DNA of 64,000 bases from Polytrichum commune (taxonomy: Eukaryota; Streptophyta; Polytrichopsida; Polytrichales; Polytrichaceae), in contig OX485805.1 of assembly GCA_950295325.1 (NCBI GenBank), positions 29,499,501 through 29,563,500 on the forward strand. Reading direction: 5' to 3'. Under the pieces are notes generated by a model that saw nothing but the letters and a program-made list of their open reading frames with translations, was not told the DNA's origin and did no database searches. Below, in pieces: positions 22,836 to 31,564 of the stretch. A program made the translations under genes and the position numbers. Every line of letters starts with the position of its first letter. Positions within the stretch are counted from its first letter, which is position 1.

Positions 22836-23105
22836 AACTATCTCTCACTCTACCAAGGGAGAATCCAAGAGTGTAAGTAGATGGAGAAGAACTCAAGATT
22901 TATTGCAAAATCATGCAATCTACACCTCACACAAGCTCTCTCCACACACTAACTCACAAGACTTGACTTGGCAAAAATGCCAAGCCAAGGAGGAGGCTCC
23001 TCACTTAGGAGCCTCACTTTCCAAAACTAAGGTTCATCCATCCAACTCTAAATGGATGAAGCCCAAGGGATAAGGTGCGGCCGCCGACGCCGCATACCGT
23101 GACAG
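22769..23105 (-). repeat. LTR-like direct repeat B, copy 2
   Basis: Second copy of B, same orientation as 18528-18863. Together the two copies flank a 3.9-kb region. Unlike copy 1 it has no repeat A at either side. Confidence 0.75.
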
Positions 23106-23938
23106 ATCAATTATGATCTTAAAGTGTCGGGGCTCAACAACCTTTCTCATTACTCTCTCTGTAGATGGAGGAAGATGGGAAGAAAGATCCGCCTAGGAAA
23201 AATGATGGAACGTCGTAGAAAGAGATGGCGGAGCCCTGCCGCTCCGAGATCTGAACCTCAACAGGGTTGTCCTGAGATTTGAATACGATTGTGAAGTGAA
23301 CACGGATCCTAACGCACAGGAGAGTGAACAAGGTAGGTAGGAGTAGACACGAAGCCAAGAATCGTGAGGCTCTATAGCAAGATTCAATAAGATTAGAGGT
23401 GAACAACAATGGAAATGTAGATCAGAGAATAGTAAACTTGAGAAGGGATGGCTGCAGGAAGATAATGTGATCTAGTGTTGGTCGCACTAAAGCAAGGCAA
23501 GTGGTAAGAAGAAGAGCGTGAACCTCAAGATCCAATTACTATTGCAAAGGCCACAAGGTGGGAAGGGTAAATCGAGAATCAAAGTTACAGAACAGAGCAA
23601 ACGGAAGGCGCCAAGTGATTGAGGATCGTTGACTCAAGGAGGGGGATGGAGACGTTTGCGGCCAAGGTTTGTTATGGATACGTGCAACGTTTTGATCCAA
23701 TGATGGAAGAGGAAGGAAGCTGGATTGCGGGAGTGGAGAAGAAACACGACGTGGAGATGGAAGATGCGATCTTGGAAGGATTGGCGGAAGCAAGTCAGTA
23801 GAGCGGAGGAGGAGATGTCAACCCCTTTAAAGGTCATAATGGTGAGATCCTCCCATTAGATCTGGAAAGGAGCTTTAGTGGTTTCTTAAATTCTTAGTAA
23901 GAAAGGACGCCATTAAATTTTAAATCAATACGGAAAAG
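23106..23938. other. No gene recognised between repeat B and the LINE
   Basis: Open frames of up to about 90 codons on both strands lack any motif. May be internal or 5' sequence of one of the retroelements. Confidence 0.35.
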
Positions 23939-23939
23939 T

Positions 23940-26272
23940 TGCTTGTATGTATTGAGTGTTTGAAAGATCAGCTCCTTATAGGCAAGTTTGTTGGCCCCAA
24001 GCCGCCACCACAAACGATGAGAATGTGGATCCAAGCTCTTAACCAAGAACTGAGAGATTTATCCAAACTATTAGGCACCCCCTTTGGGCTAAACCTCAAT
24101 ATTCACGACGTAGATAGCTTTCTATACAGGAAAATTGCGAAGAATCTAGATTATTGGAGTAGCATGAAGCTTTCTCTTGCCAGGCGGGCGGTAATTTGTA
24201 ATCAGGTGCAACTCTCCACTCTGTGGTTCTTCATCACGGTCTGGGGAGGGTCAAATAAAATTTTGAAGAAGATTAGGGGCGCAATCCGTAATTACATGTG
24301 GTCCGGGAAGGAACAACTTACGCGTACGATAGTAAGTTGGAGAGAATGTTGTCTAAAGAAGAAATATGGAGGCCTTGGGTTAGTGGATCCCCATGCGGCC
24401 AAAACTAGCCTACTATGGAAATGGATAGTTAGGGCCATGGAACCCGGTGAATCAAATCTCCAACTTATGCTTAGATAGAGGTTAGCCAGGTTCAATCCAC
24501 AAAGAGGAAGAAGTTGGGGGGTAAGCCTCGATTGGTTTACAAATAAACAACACCAAGGCTTTCTGGGATCAAAGATATGGAGCCACATTAGCAAAGCGTG
24601 GAAGGTCATGGTTAAAGGACTTTATCAAATTCCCCCTCGCACTAGAATGGAATTACTGCACTCTAATATATGGTGGTCCGATGGGGTAGAACTTTTAACT
24701 AAAGGATTCACATACGCTAAAGGGCTCCACCTTTACCGCCAAGGCATCCAATGTGTAGACGACATATGGGATAGTAATGTACAAGAATTTATTACATGGG
24801 ATAGAGCGCGTGAGAAATTTAAACTTTCGCCTGCGGAGGAGGGGGACTGGAAAGAGGTGATGGAGAAGATTGCAAGACAATGGCGACACCTGCTAGAGGT
24901 TGATTCAGACACTACCTACCGTGGAAAGTGGATTGGTTTTTATGTGAACATGGAAGTAGACCTGGCCTTTGTGTTATGTAGTGACACCGATTTTGCAACA
25001 CCATGCATGCAATGGCATAATCTCACATTGCCTATCCTAGTACAATGTTTCACGGTTGGCACCCACTCGCGGTGTTTAAGTGTGTGGAAACATCCTCTAG
25101 GTGAGATGGCAGGGTTTTTTCATGAGGTCAAGGTCATTAACACCAATAGAGGACCTAAAAAGGAAGGAGAGAAAGAGAAAGAAGAAGTGATGTTCTTCTA
25201 TGGTAAAGTGGCCTCCCACTGTTGGGATCTAGATAGGTGGAGGTGGATTGATGAAGTTCACTTCTTGGACTATTAATAATACTAAGGACAGTAGGGAGTC
25301 CATAATTAATAAGAACCCGGGTACAACCCGGGCGGCAGAAAAATGGCAGGGTTACCTCCTGGGCAATTACAGGTTCTACTAGTCACTAGTCTGGGATCCG
25401 CTTCGAGCAGGGAAAGAGGCCGCCTTTATGTGGTCAATTTGGCACAAAGCCATGGCAGTGAATGAGTGGAGGGCCCGCATTGCTCCGGCATCAATTTCCA
25501 AACAATGTGTCTTTTGCCTTCCTAACACTAGTGAGTCGGTCGAACATAAGTTTTGGGACTGCATCCAAGCACGGAGAGCATGAAGATGGGGTACCTTCAT
25601 TATGCATGAATTGTGTGGGGGTTAGGTTTGGCAACTATGATTGTTTTAATTGGAAGCAAGCTTTGTTTGGGGAAAGGATCCCCAAAAAATACGGCAAAAA
25701 GATCAAAATCTGGCACCTCCTTAGAGGTATTACTTTGTGGACCATTTGGATCGAGAGGAACGACAAAGTGTTCAACCATGAACAATGGCATGAGTCCAAG
25801 GTCAAACATCGGATTTGGGACGAATTGATCATCTATGCCAATGCGGCTTGGAACTGGGTTGTGGAACAAATCAAAATCAATAGATTTGCGACGGAGGCTA
25901 TGCTGCAGGGTTCCGACAAAACGTGGGGGCCTAGGAATGTGTTATGTAGAAGGCACAATTTGTTCATTGAGTGGAATCGGAAAAGGCAACTTAGATAGGG
26001 GTCAAGCTTGTGCTTGTGGGTGGTACTTGGGGGTTTGGGGTTGTCCTTGACCAGTGGGGTGGGGGAGGTCCTTGGCTTGGTGGGTGTGGGGGTTGTCCAT
26101 GATGGTGATCGGGTCTTTTGCTTTTTACGTGGTGGTGTTTCGTGCCCGAGGGGTCCCGCCTCCCCTCGGTGAGGGCGTGTTTTCTTTTCTCTTGGTATGA
26201 ATTTTTTGGCGTTGGCTTGTTTGGCCTTCTGTCTCAAAAAAGAAAAAAAAGAAAAAAAGAAGAAGAAGAGTC
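23940..26272 (+). pseudogene. LINE ORF2, C-terminal half, with 3' A-rich tail
   Basis: A 5'-truncated non-LTR retrotransposon. From about 23960 the frame carries the region after the RT catalytic core, with WSSMKLSLARRAVICNQV, LSTLWFFITVW, IRNYMWSGKEQ and WRECCLKKKYGGLGLVD at 24140-24400. After a stop near 24478 it resumes at 24608 to 25276. It ends with a zf-RVT-like domain near 25395-25590, with MAVNEWRARIAP, CVFCLPNTSESVEHKFWDC (Cys/His zinc pattern) and ARRAW, in shifting frames. The 3' end reads 'ggccttctgtctcaaaaaag' and runs into an A-rich tail to about 26272. These features fit plant L1-type LINEs. Endonuclease and the RT palm are absent. Confidence 0.88.
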
Positions 26273-26284
26273 GGGTAGACTTGC

Positions 26285-26945
26285 ACATTTGGCAAACAGG
26301 AACCAAAATACTGTATATCCTGACATTATGTGCACATTTAGCTAACAGCACAATATTTTTTTAGCTGAATTCCCTTTCACAATAAGGAAGATTTGGACTC
26401 GAGTGTTTTCTACAAGGAAAAGCCTGGATCACATTGGGGTCACACTTGCACCTTTAAAACAACAAAATCAACGCCGTAAGAGGAATATGTATTACTAGTA
26501 CAGAGGAATATATTTGTATTTCTCATTTTATCGCAGAGGCGAAATTGCAAACGAACAAATCAACACACCTTTTCCAAATGTCAGACTTGCAGGTTTGGGA
26601 ATTTCCCGCAGGAAACAAAACATATTCGGCTTTGACATATTTTACTCTCCATAGAGGAAGATAGACAAGTGCTACATATGTTGCTGTTACTTCACAGCAG
26701 GAATCTGTAAAGATCGTCCCTGTGAAATGAGGATTTGGAGTGCTTACTTGAACTAGGGCAAGGTGTCGCATTTCCACCTCAGAATAACAAAATCCATCAA
26801 AGCATCATTTGTGCCAGAGGACGAAATTTTCAAGTTTCCTTTCCTAAGATCTATCAGAGGCGAACTTTGTTGCAATTGAACAAATCAACACATGATTTCG
26901 AACGTTACACTTGCAGATTTTTGAATCCCCACAAGTAACAAAACT
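26285..26945. repeat. Right part of the decayed repeat array
   Basis: Units containing 'gaacaaatcaacaca', 'cagacttgcagg' and 'gaatttcccgcagg' (26540-26620), and again 26800-26940, match the units at 17830-18423. Suggests one array split by insertion of the retroelement nest. Confidence 0.45.
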
Positions 26946-27287
26946 TATCCTTTGACATAATACCATCCATAAAATTACACAGAGCCGGAAATTAACGGGC
27001 CGTGCTCATAGTATTGCTGCTCGCTTCGCAGGAATCTGGAGCACAGATCCCCTTGTGCTTTATTATCCACAATACTGATATTTAATACTCACGGAGAGAG
27101 TCCTACTCCCAGAGCGTGCAGAGAAGACTTGGTAATATAGTATTGATGGACTTGATTCCGTCCGAAACGTGGACACAATTTTACCCAATTCGGCACATGT
27201 GCTGGACATTCGCTGTTCTGGAATAAATAATTCCAGACAAATATTTGGCTAAATTCCTAGAATTAGCTCGCATGAGGGGCATGCAGC
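26946..27287. other. No gene recognised upstream of the hAT element
   Basis: No open frame or repeat with recognisable identity in this stretch. Confidence 0.35.
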
Positions 27288-27464
27288 ATCACAAGCAGTG
27301 TTCAAGATTGAAGTCTTCAATGCCCTTCAAACGCGATTTGGCCCTTCAAAATATACCTCTCTCAAAACAGCCCTTCAAAATGCAACCCCAAACTCAAAAT
27401 GAAAACTTCACTTGACGTCTTCAAAATGTTTACACCCGTCAACACTGTAGCGCTACAGTGACGA

Positions 27465-27553
27465 GGAGGTCGCTACAGTGACAACCTCAACACCTAGCAA
27501 ATGATTCATTCAACATCGATCTGACTTGGAATTCAACTTTTTAGGTCTTGCAA
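27465..27553. repeat. 89-bp internal direct repeat of the hAT element, copy 1
   Basis: Starts 'ggaggtcgctacagtgacaa', ends '..aactttttaggtcttgcaa'. Nearly identical to 27820-27908 (one mismatch seen). The end looks like an intron acceptor at the transposase exon. Confidence 0.9.
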
Positions 27554-27691
27554 AAGATTGGAATCCAACCCTTTCTTTGGTAAGCATTGAGTCAGTGTTG
27601 TAGTGTGATGTGATTCAATCAATGTGAAATCAGTGCTGATTTGGGTCTACAAATTTAAAGGTTTGTGATGTAATTCACAGGCTAATCACGA

Positions 27692-27859
27692 ATGAATGTT
27701 TTTTGTGGGGTGAAGGCCAGCACACTGGTAGTGGTGGAGCATGATGGTGGGGTTCTGAAAGGATCATCAATTAGTGCAATTGCAGCTGCGAGTGCATTAG
27801 GGGAAGGAAGCACAGTCGTGGAGGTCGCTACAGTGACAACCTCAACACCTAGCAAATGA
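27692..27859 (+). pseudogene. Captured ETF alpha-subunit exon inside the hAT element
   Basis: A 55-codon open frame from ATG 27692 contains ASTLVVVEHDGGVLKGSSIS followed by an AIAAASALGEG segment (about 27715-27808). This closely resembles the mature N terminus of electron-transfer flavoprotein alpha (STLV.xEH.GG..K..SLSA..AA..L pattern), a mitochondrial electron carrier. The similarity stops at about 27810, where hAT repeat sequence begins and the frame soon ends at 27859. Only one exon's worth is present, so it is a gene fragment carried by the transposon, not a working gene. It could make a small peptide if transcribed. Identification rests on remembered family consensus. Confidence 0.6.
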
Positions 27860-27908
27860 TTCATTCAACATCGATCTGACTTGGAATTCAACTTTTTAGG
27901 TATTGCAA
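27820..27908. repeat. 89-bp internal direct repeat of the hAT element, copy 2
   Basis: Second copy of the repeat at 27465. Together the copies bracket the ETF-like segment, so the capture was accompanied by duplication of flanking transposon DNA. Confidence 0.9.
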
Positions 27909-29067
27909 CGATGAATTTCCGTGCTTGGGATTTATTGATCGGGTGGCCAATAAGGTGTACGAGTGGTTGGGTAAATCAGTAATTCGTCGTGGAATTTTGG
28001 AGAAATTATTGCTTGCATTCCGTGAAGAGTCTCGTGCAACTTTACAGATCCATTCGGTGAGATGGTTATCCCGTGGCTTGGTCATGGAGAGATTGGTATT
28101 TTGTATGCCTGCAATTTTAGAAATTTGGGAGGTTGAAGAACCCACATGGTACAAGGATCTAACTTCTCTTCAGTTCCAATTTTTCATTCACATGCTAGCT
28201 GATATATTATCAGAGTTGAATAAGGTCAATCGCAAGTTTCAATTTGATCTTGTAGATATCACTAGCATAGCTTCTACGATTGATGTAACAATCAGCTTGT
28301 TTCGTAGACACTATCTGGGTGTAAGTTTTGGCCTGACAACCAAACACCTAGGGAAGTTTCTCCGCGAGATGGTACCCAATGGGCAAATATTGTATGTTGA
28401 TAGTTTTGGGTGTGAAAAAATGCATATCTTGCATTATGATTCCATGCCCGAGTGTGACGTAGGAGGCTCATTGGAGGCATGCATCATGTTGGGGAGGCAG
28501 TATGTGCAGAAGATCATCGATTCACTCAATGATCGATTTCCTGACTCGTCCATTTTCAATGCGGCCCGGCTTTTTAGCCCGAAGCACTATCCCGTAGATG
28601 AATTGGACAGAGGGACATTAACGGAACAATGGTTGAACCGGTTGGTGACACATTTCCGTTGGAGCGATGACCTTGTTAATCAATGCAATGCGGAATTGCT
28701 AGAATTCGTGGAGATGTTATGTTCCGTTTGTGAACGCCGAAGTATGCAAGAAGCTTGGGTTTTTTGTGGCAATGACCGGGAGTTCATGATTAATTGGCCA
28801 ACTATGATGTCGCTATGGCAAGCCATACTTGTGATCCCAACTAGCACTGTTGTTTGTGAGCGTGGTTTTTCAAAGCAAAATTGGGTTAAGAGTGAAAGGA
28901 GAACTAGACTCAACCTTGACACACTAGATGCTTTAATGAGGGTTAGTCTAAATGGGTTAGGAGTTGAATTCATGGATTGGGATAGTATTTTTGAATCTTG
29001 GAAAATTGGCACAAGAACCAACAAGCGTAGGGCATTATCACTAGAAGAGGTGGAGTTAGATGGTTGA
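27899..29067 (+). CDS. hAT transposase, C-terminal part with dimerisation domain
   Basis: An uninterrupted frame of about 385 codons ends at the stop 29065-29067. It appears to begin as an exon after an acceptor at about 27899, reading YCNDEFPCLGFIDRVANKVY, typical of the central region of ZNF862/DUF4371-type hAT transposases. Further landmarks are RWLSRGLVMERL and, near the end, TMMSLWQAILVIPTSTVVCE continuing into RGFSKQNWVKSERRTRLNLD: the hAT C-terminal dimerisation domain with the conserved ST..CER.FS signature. The N-terminal BED zinc finger and first part of the catalytic region are not visible, so the protein is probably truncated, although no stops interrupt what remains. The codon start is uncertain: no in-frame ATG lies near the beginning. 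Confidence 0.85.
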
Positions 29068-29277
29068 TTCTTAATTCTTCACATTGTATTGGAAGCATGC
29101 ACCATATAAATCATGCATAAGTTTAATATGAGTTTTTTATATTTTATTTCTATATTACTGAATTGACGTCTTGAATTTGAACTAGCCCTTCAACCGAAGG
29201 GCTCAAATTTTAGAGCCCTTCAAAATGAAACTCATATGAGGGCTTCAATCTTGAACACTGATCACAAGGACCCTGTC

Positions 29278-29384
29278 ACAACACCACATCTATGGGTGCG
29301 TTTTCCCTTTGGTTTCAATTCATTTGGCGTTGGCCCGGTTGGCCTTCTGTCTCAAAAAAAAAAAAAAAAACAACACCACATCTA
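29278..29384 (+). mobile_element. Short 5'-truncated LINE 3' end with 15-bp target duplication
   Basis: The 15-bp sequence ACAACACCACATCTA occurs at 29278-29292 and 29370-29384. Between them lie about 77 bp whose end, 'ggccttctgtctcaaaa' plus an A17-like tail, matches the 3' end of the LINE at 26220-26260. This is a complete signature of target-primed reverse transcription with extreme 5' truncation. Confidence 0.9.
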
Positions 29385-29579
29385 GAAAAGGGGTAGATAT
29401 TCCACTACCATCTATAATCCTGCTAGATTTTAGACAGAGGTTTCAGTTAATTAACGTTATAATGTAGTAGGTAAAAGTCACGCACTTGGTACTGCTAGCT
29501 GCTGTTTACTAAAATGATTAGAGCCAAACTGGGTCACCGGTGGTTGGTATTGGGTCAACCTGCTAGAATATGTGTCAGT

Positions 29580-31420
29580 GTTGAGTATAAGTTGCAGCAA
29601 CTCTTGAAGGGCTAACCTATCCATCATCACTGCATGAGTTGCGTGAGCGATCGATCGATCGATTGAGCTATCGATTGAGCTATCGATCGAGGCTTATAAG
29701 TTGCATTGTATAATTTGTGTGCAGGCAGGCGTTGCGTTCACTTGATTCTGTTTTCACCTGATCTTTCGGTTTTTATCTCACTCACTTCAAGAGAACAAGC
29801 TCTGATTGATTCGTGGAGTTTGATCATCCGGTGGGATGCACAAGTGTTGATCAGGGTGATTTGGTTTGGTATAGAGCACCCTAACCTGCTGCATGTAGGC
29901 TTGTAGCTAGCCGGCTGCGAAGGATCAGCTTGTTTTGAAGGTATTAGTTTACTTAATATGCAAAGATTGAAAGCGTTTTCTTGTTTTGTTTGCAATTGAT
30001 TAAGGGTATCGAGGTTAAATGATCGATCTCAGAGAGTTGATGATATCCTCGGGGTAGGTGGTTAGCTAGCTGCAACTCTAGTGTTCCCCTTCAGAGCAGT
30101 TGCTGTTTCGAATCACTTGTAGAAATGATGATTTTTCTGAAATTATGCTTTGAAGTTTGTCATATCACAAAGAACAGAAATTGATGCTCTGGAAAGAGGG
30201 CCGCATTGAGAGGAAGCCTGCATTGAAAATGTAACCATGCATTATGCATTACAAATAGGCTTGCACTTCAAAGTCGTTCTTATGAAAACTAGTTAGATAC
30301 AGTAATTTTTGTGTTAAAGCGCAATTTATAATTTGTACTTCTAAGAACAGTTATAAAATTTCTTCGAATGCATAGTCTCCAATGAGGTGTTTTTTTAGGA
30401 GCTCAAATTAATCAGGTTGTAAACACGCTGACCCCTGCCGCGAGTGCTACAAATAGATGCCAGATAATTCTGAAAGAGACGATAATTAATTCGCTGGGTA
30501 TACTATTGATGAAAGCTAGGTTGATTCGTCACAGAGCGAGGCACCTAATTGTGCGCTTAATTTAGTTGTCTCAGATTTTTGCAGCTCGGTCACTTGTATG
30601 ATATAACAAACTTCGAAATATTCGTGGAGTTGACCTATGTATGGACTGCCAAGTTTATGCTGTAGTGGCAAGTGGTCGATGATCATCAGAGTGAAATATT
30701 CGAAGCACCCTGCATGGACGTAGGCTAGGCTACGATGGCTAAGTATAAGAACACTTTCGTCACATTAACCCATCTTCAAAGTCATTATGTTTGTCATTGA
30801 TCAAGGAGAGATACTTAGGTTTCTCAGAGTAGTCGATTTATTCACTGCACCTCTTGCGGAAGGGTTAACTCATCATAGTGGCGTCAGCGATCTTCGAGAT
30901 AATTCAGAGGCGCGTTCACTACTTTTTATAATTTGCCTCTTAGCCTCTTTTCGCAGCTCACTCACTAATTTTCTGAAACAAGCTGCTTCGATCATTGATT
31001 CATGGAGTTGTTCATTATTTATATATATACTGCAAGTGTCGATCAGTTTGAATATTTCGCCAAATATCACTATGTTTCAAACTTCAAAGGCTATAAATCA
31101 TTATGGTTGTAATTAATCCAGGGTAGGCTAGGTTTCTTAGTGAGTCGATCGATCCATTCACTGTAACTCTTGAAGTTGGGTTAATTATAGCATCACATAC
31201 AATTATGCCACAATCATCCATCGAGCTGAGGCTCCTTGTGCCTTTGACTTCGTTGCCTAGTCGTCTCAAACTCTCGCAGGTTTTGATACATTCGTGGTGT
31301 TGATCGAGTATCTGCACTAGTACTGCATATATCAAGTGTCGATGATCAGGGTGAAGTGATTCAAATTAGCGCCCTGCATGCATGTAAAAGGCTACAGCCT
31401 ACGAATTAGCATCAGAAACC
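29580..31420 (+). repeat. Decayed direct repeats resembling the NIP leader region
   Basis: About four diverged units of roughly 300 bp (near 29580-29905, 30480-30740, 30775-31105 and 31110-31420). Each holds parts of 'ttcactg.a.ctcttg.a', 'attcgtggagtt', 'caagtgtcgatcag' and 'caccctgcatg'. The sequence 'gtttgtcattgatcaagg' at 30790 reappears just before the first NIP start (31494-31512). No coding exon recognised. A short gatc-rich run sits at 29647-29690. Confidence 0.55.
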
Positions 31421-31564
31421 CATATTTAATCATTTGTTGACCACGAATCAAAATTACCCTGCATTTTCAATTCAAAGACTGAACATCATCTTGTTTGTCA
31501 TTGATGATCAAGGGAACTCGGCAGGGAGAGGGTTTCTCACAGGGACCAGAATCTAAACTGCAAG

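Larger units (their letters stand above)
27296..29260 (+). mobile_element. hAT transposon with intact termini and 8-bp target-site duplication
   Basis: Left end 'cagtgttcaagattgaag' and right end 'cttcaatcttgaacactg' are perfect 18-bp inverted repeats. The 8-bp duplication ATCACAAG flanks it at 27288-27295 and 29261-29268. An 8-bp duplication and CAG..CTG ends are diagnostic of hAT. Subterminal regions carry several copies of 'cccttcaaa' or its complement, as expected for transposase binding sites. Total length is 1965 bp. It holds a C-terminal transposase frame and an apparently captured host-gene exon. Confidence 0.95.

Noticed and set aside
23539-23837. Short frames on both strands before the LINE
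   Set aside because: No motif, overlapping opposite frames; likely chance or 5' retroelement sequence.
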